Source: Crocodylus rhombifer (taxonomy: Eukaryota > Chordata > Crocodylia > Crocodylidae). From it: a stretch of DNA of 64,000 bases. The notes under the pieces are model-generated. The model made no database searches. It was given only the letters and a program-made list of their open reading frames with translations, and was not told the DNA's origin. The stretch covers positions 310,001-374,000 of the forward strand of contig JAVSML010025154.1 of NCBI GenBank assembly GCA_038503035.1, written 5' to 3'. This document shows, piece by piece, positions 1 through 11,458 of this stretch (its first letter is position 1; every line of letters starts with the position of its first letter). The position numbers and the translations under genes were made by a program.

Positions 1-492
1 TAGGTCCTACATGTCTAAATGGCCCTTGCCATATGGGATACTTAGTACATGTTAAATCTCTGTAGTATTAAAGTTAGAACATGTTCTGAGCAGTCGCACA
101 CTAATGTTTACTACAGTCTCTAATATGCACAGCTCTCTAATTGTCAGACCCAGAACCAGCACTGCACAGGAGTCTCGAACTGGCTACATTCTTGAACGAG
201 TGGTGCTGGGGCCAACAATCAGCTGACTGTCCATCTCAGCCCAAGGACTCCCTGGGGCCCTGGACACCAGCTTTACATGTGATCCTGAAAGAATCTGACA
301 AGTGAAAGACCCAGAATCCCTCCTCCTGACATTGTGGCTTTCCACCTGCCAGTTCCATTTTTATTTAGATTGCTTTGAATATAGGAGCCTAATCTTAAAT
401 TCTCGTTTAAAAAAGAAAATCTTGGCTTAAATGCACATTTTTCCTTTCCTGGTGTCCTGGAATCAATATTCCAGATGGGTTTTGTTATCAAT

Positions 493-994
493 GGGTGCAT
501 GTACATGAGACATTTACTGTACGGTTCGCTAATTAGCTATGCAGTAAATGTCTCAACATCTGCAAATGTGCCCCTATTAAGCTGAAGTAAACTAATCTGC
601 TCTGCAGTAGGATAGCACCTATATTTACCAGTTGTATCCTACTGCAGAGTAAAAAGCTCCACAGTAGCACATGTGCAGTAGGGGCTGCCCAGCTGGCTGG
701 GGTATGGGTGCTTCAGTGCAGGGACTGCCTGCTGGCTTGTCCTGCACTGAAGTTCCCTCATGCCCCATGCCAGCCCCTCCATAGCATATTGAGTTTGAAG
801 CTGGTAGGTTGACCCCTGGGGCCCACTGCCAGCTAGGGCTGCTCCGCCTGGGCTTTGTGTGTTGTGGCTGAATAAACTGTGGAGCTTATTGCTCCAGAGT
901 TAATTGCTCCCAGGCACATGTTCAAATGGCACACCTGGGAGCAATAAGCTCCGCAGTTTATTCAGGCACTGTAACCGCATGTGTAGACACACCC
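493..994. mobile_element. Hairpin-rich foldback DNA element
   Basis: This ~500-bp element is built of successive inverted repeats. Perfect arms are 506-519/542-555 (14 bp), 600-614/635-649 (15 bp) and 711-722/741-752 (12 bp). A longer pair, 868-895/938-965, matches 27 of 28. A 12-bp perfect pair, 903-914/934-945, is nested inside that last one and shares its right arm. The ends GGGTGCATGTACATGAG and, inverted, GGGTGTGTCTACACATG are similar and probably form terminal inverted repeats. There is no coding capacity. Related ends occur at 38.7, 42.8 and 56.5 kb. The family is not known to me. Confidence 0.7.
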
Positions 995-2599
995 AAAGAA
1001 AACAACATATGATATGGTGTTGCTTTAAAACCAGTGTCATTATAGTAGCATGAAGTTGGGGGGAGGGGAGGACAAAAAAAACTTTCTAAAAAGCAGTTAA
1101 AGTGAGATAGTGAAGAATTATCAATGGTGGTTTTCTGTTTCATACAGAAAATGGAAAGTTCAACTATTCTGCTTTCCTGGCTGCTTGAACTGTACAATTG
1201 TTATTCCTCTATAATAGTGCTTCTTTGCCTACTAGTTTCAAGCAAAGAATAAAAGTCAAGTAATACTAACAGGACAATGTAATACTTTCATTCAACAGCT
1301 GGAATTACAGAAAACCGAATTAATCTTTGCATGGCAGCACACTACTCAAAGGTGTTGTTCAGGTTTACAGTTTCATGTTTAACAGATTAAATCCCAAATG
1401 AGACATATAGTTGGAGGTGTATAAGATGTTTCAGTGTAGAGTCCTTGACAGCTGAGAAGCTAAGGTTTTAGGAAGCTCTTTTTGATATCAAACTTCTTTT
1501 CCTCAAAAAAGCTAACATGAACTCTCTCTCTCACACTCTCTCATTTAAGTGAAACGGTGTTTTTATCCTAATTGACAGCTGTTTCTATCTTAATGCAATA
1601 CTGGGGCCTGAGTGTGTTACTCATATTTGCAATAAATGAGTGCTTAGCCAAATCAGTCACTGAAACCAGCAGTGCTGCTAAGTGCTCTCCTGTGGGAGTT
1701 TATACAATCAAGCCCTTAATGAACATTCTGGCAAATTTCCCCTTTAAGTTTCTTTCACTGGAACAACACTCCTGCTATTGAACTAGGTCAAGTAGCATCC
1801 CTTTATGGTAACTTGACCACCGGAACAGTCATTTAATTCTGCAATCTCTTCACAGGTATGTTGCCTGTATACTGCACCATTGCAGAAGCTACTAAAATAA
1901 GCGGAAGTTCTAACTGCATATAAACCATGGAGCTGGCCACTTTAATTTTGTGGGGGAAAAATCAGGGTAATTTCTACACTATTTATTCTCCTCTCTTTTA
2001 AGTTTCTTTCCAAAATGTATTTCACCATCCTTTATTCAACTTAGACTTTTTTATTTAGATAAAATACAAGATTATAATTTTTTATTAAATAGTTGTATGA
2101 AACAAAATCAAAAGGCCTTTATTTCAGTGTTTTAGTGACTGTGTTCTGCTGTGCTGTGAAACATAATTATGTGGTTTCCTAATCATCAGCTCACCAGTAA
2201 GAGTCATAATAAGGCGCCTGTTACATTACAGAAAAGCTTTTTACTATCTTAATCTTATTTTTGTTTTCAAAGCACATTGTGTTCTGATACAACAAAGCAT
2301 GGCAGAACCCCTTTCTTGGAGTAACACTATAAATTACTAATGCACTTGTGAATGCTGTCTTTCAGAGACCTGTGCGTGTTAAATCTCAGACTTCCAAGTT
2401 GTTAGGAAGTTAAAATGTTTTACACACTTCTATTTTATATGTGTATTACCAGAATTTTTACACTTTATGGCATTGGAAGAAGGAATTATATCATCATATT
2501 TAGTCACCCACAGATATCTCTTTATGCTCAGTTACTTTGTTTTGCTTTTAATTGCTTGTTCATTTTCATTGCTTCCTATTGACATGTCCCAGATGGCTA

Positions 2600-2660
2600 G
2601 ATCCAGCTCCCATTGAAATCAGTGGCAAAGATCCTACTGGATTTAATGGGAACAGGACCA
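2600..2660. repeat. Old palindromic repeat fragment
   Basis: Degenerate inverted arms around GCTCCCATTGAAATCA and ATTTAATGGGAACAGGA can pair. The wording is typical of short palindromic repeats dispersed in turtle and archosaur genomes (CTCCCATTGAAGTCAATGGGAG type). Similar worn fragments appear near 4809-4868, 29235-29290, 34989-35054 and 42590-42640. Identification is from memory of the family, without a search. Confidence 0.4.
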
Positions 2661-3546
2661 GACCCTAAATGGAAACAGTTATAGACTATTAATTGTTTAG
2701 TTGGAAAGTATAGCTCTGAAGTGAAGCCTCTGTGCACATTTATGTAGTATGACAAAGATTTTCATCTCTTCCTCACACAATTTGTAAAGATTGGGTATGC
2801 TAACCACTGCCAAATTAAATTCTAACCTTGCATTTGATGACAACCAGTTAAGGCTTTCATACTGTATAAAAGCTATACTTGCAGCCAAGAATTTGAACAG
2901 TACTATAGTTTATTTCAGCAAAGGGTTGTTACCTCATCTCAAAACAGCATTACACTATTGTGAATCTCCAACAAGTGTGGTGAGTGTTATTCACTGACCA
3001 ATACATTCAGGGAACAGTTGTGTGTCTATCTGAAAGACTCATTTTATCTGTCTGCTCAACCTTCAAATTTTTCCTTCCCTATCACTCATTCACTTGGCTT
3101 TTATGTGCAATGGCAGATTACCTTATGAAAAAGAAATCCTGTTGTTGAACTTGATTATTTTTCCTTGTAACACTAAATTGCTGACACTGATGTATTCATA
3201 ATCAACATATATATATTGTAGTGTAGAATATGTTTACTTTAGATTAAGTATTTTGGCTAAATAAAAGATGAATATTTAATATATTTAGTATGGAGTATTA
3301 TTTTCCTCTGCATTTTGAATTGCTTTGGGAAGGATTTTGTTAATCAGAGATTACTATGGCTGTGAGTGTTCTCAGTAAGTAAAATTACTTGAAGTGTGTG
3401 AACCTTTTGTACTTAAAAAATTCCAAATTAATACTATCCATTTTAAGTCTATTATGCTATTAGTGTTTAGTTACTCAAGGTGTATGAAGTCACAGAACAC
3501 AACTTCTGTATATTGGCTCAGGCTCTCAAATGGTTTCTTTGTTCAA

Positions 3547-3810
3547 CTAGACCAGTGATTCCCAACCAGGGTGCTGTGGCACTCTGGGATGCCATGACAG
3601 CTTTGAAGGGTGCCGCAGGGAAAGAGGAGATAAACAAGATAAATGCAGGTTCTTCTCTGTCAGCCACTCCTCCTGTTTCCCTGCCAATTGCTCCCCCTGT
3701 TAATTGGCCCCTCTTTAAGCAGGTAAGCACTATAATATATCATTTTGTTTTTGAAATGGGGTGCCGCTCAATTCACAAAAGTTATGGAGGGGTGCCTCAA
3801 GTCCAGAAAC
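3547..3810. mobile_element. hAT-like fragment (CAGTGATTCCCAACC end)
   Basis: The stretch begins CAGTGATTCCCAACCAGGG and continues with tandem GGGTGCC-type wording, which resembles the terminal inverted repeat of hAT/Charlie-like elements (CAGTGGTTCTCAACC). No matching right end was found before the next transposon at 3888, so it is partial or its right end has been lost. A 137-residue open frame across it is a by-product. Confidence 0.45.
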
Positions 3811-3887
3811 TTATTGGTGCTCTGATGGCTAATCGTCCCTGGTTTGATATGTGCCATTCTTCTTCTTCCTTCTGTGTGCTCCATAAT

Positions 3888-4749
3888 GGCTAGGGACAGA
3901 CATTCAAAAAGCCTGAGCCTGAATTGATTCAATATTTGCAGGTTAGTCTAACCTGGCAAGCTAAATCAGTTTGTAACCGGACTGACATCTTAGAAATGCA
4001 GGCATATGCCTGCAGTGGCTCAGGCTAGAAACTGGGGATGGGGGGGATGCTAGGGCAGCAGTCCCTTCACTTCTACAGGGCTGATCTGAGGTGGGGGCAA
4101 GACCAGGCCCCAGCAGGATGCTCTGGTTATTCTCCCCTCTCCTAAGCAGCCCAGCAGGGAATGTTTATCACCCCTAACTCAGTGTTTATCAGCCCATTAA
4201 GAAAACAAAGCCTCTCCCCATTAACTAATGGAGGTCTTCTTAAACAGCTCTTCCAAGGAAGGACATTAAACTACCTGTTGATTAGCTCCAAAGAGCCTGT
4301 CTGGCTGTTGTCTCTCACAGCACAGACTATAGCCAGTGTGTGGTCTGCAAGCTAATGCTGAGGTGTCTGTGTAAGGCAGAGGGGAGGGGGGAACAATCCC
4401 TGCTTAGCAGAGAAAAGCCAGGCAGATGCTCTGTGCCTGTAAGTCTCTGCCAGAGCTCTGGCTGGGGAGCCAGCCCTGCTGTGGAGCAGAGAGCCCCGCC
4501 CAGCTCAGAGAGCATGTCTGGATGCTAGGGGTGTCTGGTTTATCTTAAACCATTCAAGGGGTCTGAGACAAACATTACATAAACCGGTTTGACCTAAATC
4601 AGTTAAGTATGATACTGTATTCAACCAGGTTCATCTCAAACCGGTTTCAGCATTTTCAAACTGGTTTATGTACATTGAACATCTGTTCTGTTACAGGTTT
4701 AACCTGGTTTCTGATTAAACTGGTTTAGCTATAACAATTTTCCCTAGCC
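3888..4749 (+). mobile_element. TIR transposon family T1, complete copy A (862 bp)
   Basis: The element starts GGCTAGGGACAGACATTC and ends ...CCCTAGCC, terminal inverted repeats of about 17 bp (worn at the right end), flanked by AAT on both sides (3885-3887 and 4750-4752). Inside are a perfect 18-bp palindrome (3997-4014, TGCAGGCATATGCCTGCA), a GC-rich middle and a 3' third holding a run of AAACCGGTTT-like palindromes. There is no transposase frame, so it is non-autonomous. GG...CC ends and a 3-bp duplication would fit PIF/Harbinger, but AAT is not the usual TWA target and I do not assign the superfamily firmly. Confidence 0.75.
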
Positions 4750-7700
4750 AATACGCCTTACTGCCACAGTAGAAGTTCTAGGAAGTAATTTGTCTCACAG
4801 TGAGTCTACTAGACCAAATTTTCTCATGATTTCAACTGACACTCTATTGAGGTCAGTGGAGTTGCACTAATCTACATGTCTAGAGCATTTACCGCCTCCC
4901 CTCCCCCAGTAGAAAAAGGTAGGTTGCACCCTACCTCCTCACACATCTTCAGATGCTGTGAGGTGAGTCTTGGTATTAAAGGGCCTGATCTGTTACCAAC
5001 ATTTGTTACTGACATAATGCCCACTGCTGTGAGCAGCTCTATGTTGTTTCTTGACCACCACTTCTGTTGATCACCCCTCTGAGTATATAATTGATTTCAG
5101 TGCATTTCTGAATTGGCACCAATGTCCAGCAGCAAGGAGTTGGAGGCTGAGGTCCTATTTTGAGGGTTTCTATGGGACATGTGCTGGCCCTGTGTATGAG
5201 AGAAACCTAATGCTGCAAAGGCAAGAAGCACAGGCTCCATGGCTGCCTAGCCAAAGACGTTAATGGAGCCTCTGCAGACCAAGTTTGACTGAACAGAGCC
5301 CTAAATAATTAATTACAAACATGGACTCCTTCCCGCGCTCTCACATTACCAAACAAAGAAGCTGCCAATGCTCATTTTATTTCCTTTCTGGCCTTGTTTC
5401 AAAAATAACTGGCCTATGGCTGTTATTTTGGTATGTTGATCTATGGGACTTAAAATGACTTAATGCAGCATACCCACTGATTGCTTGTGATGACTCTTAG
5501 ACAAATATACACAGGTTGCTTGAGCAGAGACAATATCGTTAATTGCTCCTTGCTATAAAAGGCCTAGATTGCTTTGGGGAAAACTAGATTGTAACAAACA
5601 CCAAGTCAGTTAATGGAGAGCTGTCTGAGAACAAACTGAACTGCTCCTGGAAACATTGATTCATACCAACAATGCTCTGCAACACAGATGACTGCTTTTC
5701 CTGCCAAACATTTGGATTCTTATCTCACTGGGAGTGTTAAGGTTTAGCACCTCTAGCTTTGGGGCTGAGGTAAATCCCTGCTTATGGTCATGTAGTTGCC
5801 TGCTGTTGTTAATTCATGTGTTCTCACAGCTACAAGTTAAAACCTACTCTGAAAGGGTCACAAAAAATGGTGATTATCTATTAGCGGATGCCACAACAAC
5901 CATAATATTGCTGAGCCTTTCCTCAGAAATGCATGTGAGAGACGCACAGAAGACCTTCATTCTATGCTTATGAAGTTCTTATTCCAACCCACAGTAAGAC
6001 TGTCAAAAAACTGTATATTAGTCTGTTGCCTTGTTTTTGGAAGCTAGTGCTGAAGATCACTTTGAACAGGGGAAAGGAAGCTTGAAAATCTGAAGTGCAC
6101 ATAGGATAGAGAAGAAATGTTGTGGTTAATTTATTCTAGAGGTTATTTTTATATTGCAAAGGTGGCAATTATTACCTACAACAGAGAACTCCGAAAGACT
6201 TATGTAATAGCTTGATTATAACTGTATGTATTTCTGGTCATTAGTATGCATTTCCTCATGGAAACAATTAACTTGGATTGAATTTAGTTTTCCAAAATGC
6301 ATTCATGTGGTTAAATTACATATGTGATACTCTTTGAAAAATCTCATTATGTCAATTTTTCCCTATATGGTGCCATCAGTTGTAGTATGTTGGACAGTTT
6401 CTCTAATACTTGAGTTTGACAGATCCTGTGAACTGCTGTGAAATTGTTATAGTAGTGAATGTCTGTTTGGGCTGGATCCAGAAAGGGACTCAAGCATCAC
6501 ATTGCTGAGCATCACAATGCTTTGGCTTCTGGGATGAAATGCACCAATCTGAGTTAAGTGGGAGGGGAGAAGTAGACACCTCAGAACACTAGTTTGTGTG
6601 GATTCCACACTGAGCAGGCAGCTGCTGCAACTACTCACCAGGAAGCACTAAAGAGAGGAATGTGTCTTAAATCTTGCTCCTTTCTAGGAGTTAGAATTAG
6701 GTTGGAATTCACATCCCAAAACCTGCTCCTGGACTTCTAAGTTCAGTCATTCAGCAACAGAGCTAGGGTTACTCCTTTTTCAAAATGGGAAAGCAGCACC
6801 AGGAAAAGGATGGGGGATGGAGTGTTACATGCACCTCTTGTAGTTAATAATTTGGTTGCCAGATCCATAATTTGGATTTTAGATCCTCCTGACCTTAGGG
6901 AATTGGAATGTGTCTCTCACCTCCCAAGACAGTGCTTTAGCCACCTGACTGTTAGCTCTCCCTTCTTTTACAGTCACACTATTGTGTAAAAACAGCAAGA
7001 TTCACTGGGTCAAAGAGAAGGAACATGGCACTGTTGCTACGTGATTTAGGGTGTTCATCTGGGCAAGAGGAGATCTGGACTGTAAGCCCTGCTCTAGGAA
7101 TGCATTTTACATGAAAGAGTTATGAGATGAAATGACTTGGAACCCACATATGCAAGGAGAACTTAATCATGTGCATTCCAATAGGCATTATCTGAATACT
7201 GACTGCCTTCCTTCATTACCCCATTATAGTAGGTACTCTGGGGCGATTTTCACAATCTATCCTAATTGGAATTAATCTAAATAAAACTATTTTCTCTTAC
7301 CTGCTTGTTTTGGTTGAGAAGAAAAGTGACAGATAAAGGACAGCAAGACAGACACTGAGGAAGACACCTGAATAATAGGCTTTTTCTGTTCTATTAGATA
7401 ACTTGTCAAAGATGAGACTATTCACTTCTTGCCATGTCACAACTTGACCACTTATTCCTACTTATTGTTTCACAGCTCATACCCAGTGTTTCAGCTTCTC
7501 AGATGGACCCTGTGGCATGTGTTCATTTAGAGAAACAAAGGCCATGTCTTACAAATAAATACCCTAAAAATGAAGATATTAACAATAATGACAGTGCTAT
7601 CCATCTCTATGCAAAGGCCAGCAGGAGGCTTCAAAATAGTTTAAAGGGATGCAAAGATCTTTTGCTAGCTATCTGTACAGGGATGAGTTTCATCCTATTA

Positions 7701-7757
7701 GAATACATGCAGAATAAAAAAGCAGCAACAATGTGCAATTAATCAAGGTTCAAGTTA

Positions 7758-7880
<123 letters not shown>

Positions 7881-7968
7881 TTAAGGGAAAAGATACGTTT
7901 ATGAGACATTCCCCAACTCCACAGGTCTATGTATTAAATGCAGCTATTAAAGTCTTTGGCAAGTACCA

Positions 7969-8707
7969 GGGGTGTAGGTTGTAGCCGTGTTGGTCTAAGG
8001 ACATAGGCAGACAAGGTTCTTTGGGTGAATCCGATATCTTTTATTAGACCAACTTAAATAGTTGGAAAAAAAGTTATTAAGCAAGCAACCCTTAAATTAT
8101 TAAAGGTTCAAAAACCCTTCATCAGGCTAAGGAAGTTTCAGCAGTTGGTGTGTGCTCTTCCTGGATGGAATGAAAAGTAAAGAAGCCAGAGGCTGGGCTG
8201 GTCTGCATACAGGACAGGCAGTTGTTGAAAATGTAGATTGAGGAGTCAATAGATGAGAGACAGGCTGAGTGTGGGGGAGTGAAGGGGGTGTATAGTGGAG
8301 AAGTACCTGGGAAGTCAGCTGTCAGGCAGGTTATAATGTGTCATAAATCCAATGTCAATATTCAGTCCATGATTTTTAGTATCCAGGTGGTTGACGAAGT
8401 GGAGTTCATAGGCTCGTCTCTGGGAAGTGTTTTCTAAGTTTCCTTTGAGGATCAGGACTGAGAGACTGGAGAGAGAGTGGTTTTCTTGTGAGAAATGTGC
8501 CCCCACAGGTAATTGGGTATTCCTGTCTTTGATAGATTTCTGGTGTGCATTCGTTCTGGTGCGCAGGTGTTGTTTGGTCTCTCTTATGTATTTTCCAACA
8601 GGGCACAAATCATGGACTGAATATAGACATTGGATTTATGACATATAACCTGCCTGAGAGCTGACTTCCCAGGTACTTCTCCACTATTCATCCCCCTTCT
8701 CTCCCCC
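7969..8707 (-). mobile_element. Penelope-like element fragment with internal inversion
   Basis: On the minus strand, 8608-8315 encodes the C-terminal GIY-YIG endonuclease part of a Penelope-like retroelement, followed by untranslated sequence and a terminal segment ending about 7969. The terminal segment has a CTGATGA hammerhead-like core at 8119-8125, a short CCAACT/AGTTGG hairpin, AATAAAAGATATC and an end resembling ACACGGCTACAACC. About 100 bp (8274-8375) recurs in inverted orientation at 8607-8707, so the 5' side carries an inverted second piece of the C-terminal coding sequence. It is 5'-truncated and no reverse transcriptase domain remains. Confidence 0.7.
8315..8608 (-). pseudogene. 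Penelope-like GIY-YIG endonuclease remnant
   Basis: A 97-residue frame reads CPVGKYIRETKQHLRTRTNA, then HQKSIKDRNTQLPVGAHFSQ, and ends with RRAYELHFVNHLDTKNHGLN. This order fits the GIY-YIG domain at the C terminus of Penelope-like elements: Y-I-G-E-T-K with LRTR, then the conserved H-F, then RR--E--F-N-L, then GLN. The YIG glycine is replaced by Arg (YIRET), which should impair the fold or activity. The start methionine is only the frame edge. This is a retroelement relic, not a host gene. Confidence 0.65.
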
Positions 8708-8956
8708 CCGCCCAGCCCAGCCAGGATGCTGGGAGAGTCTGATTTAATTTAAACCAGTAAGGGGTCTGGGACAGACATTGCATAAACCAGTTTGACCCAA
8801 ATCAGTTATGTCCGATAGTACATTCAACCAAGTTTATCTCAAACCGGTTTCAGCCATTTTCAAACTGGTTTATGTGCACTAAACATCTGTTCCGTTACAG
8901 GTTTAAACCAGTTTCTGATCACTTAAACTGGTTTATGTGTAATGTCTGTCCCTAGC
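8708..8956 (+). mobile_element. TIR transposon family T1, copy B (3' part only)
   Basis: Only the 3' portion is present, from the GCCCAGCCCAGCCAGGATGC segment to the right terminus AATGTCTGTCCCTAG. It abuts the inverted arm of the Penelope-like fragment, and the left half of the transposon is missing. It retains one intact AAACCGGTTT and several one-base derivatives. The abrupt start suggests deletion or recombination at the junction near 8700-8710. Confidence 0.75.
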
Positions 8957-11441
8957 TTTTGTGGCAAGCAGACAGAAACATGGTGTCAAAGATTACAAGC
9001 CATACTCCCTTTGGAACATAATGGGAGCAATCCAGGATTCTTAATAATGCTCCCTTGTTACCATGCTTATTTTTCCACACAAGTCTTAATTATTTTAATT
9101 CTAAACCACAGGCATTAAAACACCTTAATTTTTTTTCCTTCAGTAGCTTAATATTAGTTGTCACTGGAAAAATCACTGATTGCAAGTTCACAATGTTATC
9201 TACAGCTAAAGATGGCCCTGATCCTGCACTCTTGGCACACCTCACCCATTTCAAGGAAAGATAGGTATGTGCAAGAAATAAAAAGCTTTATTTGGCTTGT
9301 CCATTTCCTTTTCTGCCTACATATAATCCATATGGCTTTGGCTTTAAAACTGAAATGCATCAGTGTATTAGCTCATTGCTTTTGGAATTTAATTTATCTA
9401 AACAAAATACAAAGTAAACAAATCCAATGTGAGAGAGTAATATTTAAAAAACAAAATCAGCTGCTCTGCTTCTGCCATGGTATTTCTCAACAAAAATTCC
9501 AGAAATATTTTAGCACTTGGGGAGTTACTTGGGGGAGTAATGAGTAATCCACAAACTAAGTAGGATTTACACAAACAGAAGGAATTAGGAGAATTTTTTT
9601 AGATGAATAATAATATTAAAAAAGCCTTCAAAATAAGTATGCAAGCACATTATAATAATGATTTGCTGGACATAATTTTATTCTAAATGAACAACTTTTC
9701 TAAAATTCAAGGTATAATGCATGCAACAATTTCATGAGAACATTAAAAAATGTTTAGGAAACCTAAAATAGATTTCAGTTAGTGAGAAAACCCTATACTG
9801 AACAGTAAGGTTGTCACACCTACAGGAAAGATTCTAAGAAGCTATTACTGGATTTTTTTTGTGTGTTACCTATAATACCCTTGGGTGACAATTTTTATTC
9901 TTTAAACACACTGCGGTTATAATTGGAAAACTAACACAACAACAAAAAAACAATCGGCTAACCCCTAGGTTGAACTACACCATACAAACCCAGGAAATGC
10001 GGACTTAAAATGAATGGTCAGCTTCTCCTAGCATCCAGCACATAAATGCCATTTTCATTAATCTGAACAAATCTATTCTATATACCCCAGGATGGGGTGG
10101 GTCAGAAAAGATGACCTGGACAGTGCAGATGCCAGGGCAACTTCCATTAGCTACAGTAGCTTTACAGTAATGCAACACAGTGAAGACTCAAACTCAGAGT
10201 TTTGTATACAAAATTTACAAATGCTTAGAAGGGCTTATGGCTAGCCTGACTGTTTTCTCAATGCTCAAATGGTTCAATGCCACTAAAATGGATGCATATA
10301 AATAAGCAAAAGCCAAGTTAATATTAATGTTAGCCCTCCCTCCCCCACATAGGAGAATATATACAGTGTACGCACTTGTATATGGCTTAATAGCTGACCT
10401 GTTGAGCCACGGACTTCAGAAACAAAAACACAGCCCACACCCCTGCAGCTACTTCACCTTGCCCAAGCAACTTCTCTCTGTGTCAGATTCTGGTTACAAT
10501 GTGAGGAATCTAGAGCCCTACTAGTTTAATTGAGATAATGATTTTCTCCATTATGGGAACCCCATAGAACTGGTGCTTCACAGTTTTTGTAGGAACCATG
10601 ATTAGGCTAGACAGTTTGCAACCTAAAGCGCCCTTTGCTGCAAAAGAGCATTTTATGCATAATTTACATGATTTACATCAGTGGTGGGACAGGATCAGCC
10701 ACTCATCCTGCTCTCTGAAGCTAAAGTAGCCACCAATGCATTGATTTTGTTTGTTGTAAATAACATTTCTTCAAACATAACAAAGTAACACAAGTTTGAT
10801 AAACACTCAGTTTTCTATTTACTTCCTTAATAAATGAACATATACAAGATTACCAACTTCAGACATTAGAAAACCTTTGATAAAGCTGCTAAAAAGTAAT
10901 AGAAGTGGCTTCAGAATCATGAGATCTCTTTAAAATATACATTTTGGATGCTTTCCTAATTGCCTTCTGCTTTCTGAACCTTTTGATTCACACTCAGGTC
11001 AACTACAACAACTAGAAATATACTTGTTCTTTTTAGTGAAAGATAAGTTTCTTGTGTAGTCATTTTTTTTGAAGCCCTAGCTTTTGAAAATAAAAAAAAT
11101 ACTGTAGGAATCCCAAGAAAATTGTGAAAGTTGGCAACACTGAAAGTAAGTTCTGTAAACAAAGAAAGAATCAAATCAGTGGAGATGTGCCAATATAACT
11201 GGCTACAAAATTTGGCTAAAAGCACTAAGTTGAGTAAGTAGCCTTTTAAAATCTTGATCTGTTGCCCTTCTGATTAGTTAGTGGCAGAAAAATCAACAGA
11301 CACTCCAGGTAAGACTGCAACACATGACAAGAAGCAGGTTTTTATAATTCAGGGACTTTGGAATGAACCATAAATGGAAATTTAGGATGGAAGGGGATAG
11401 AAATCAACTGAAATAGCAAATAAATAAATAAAATTTAAAAT

Positions 11442-11458
11442 CCCCCCCCCCCCCCCCC
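11442..11458 (+). repeat. Poly-C run (17 C)
   Basis: Seventeen consecutive C follow an AAAT-rich stretch (11418-11434). It is a simple repeat, and its exact length may be uncertain in the assembly. Confidence 0.95.
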
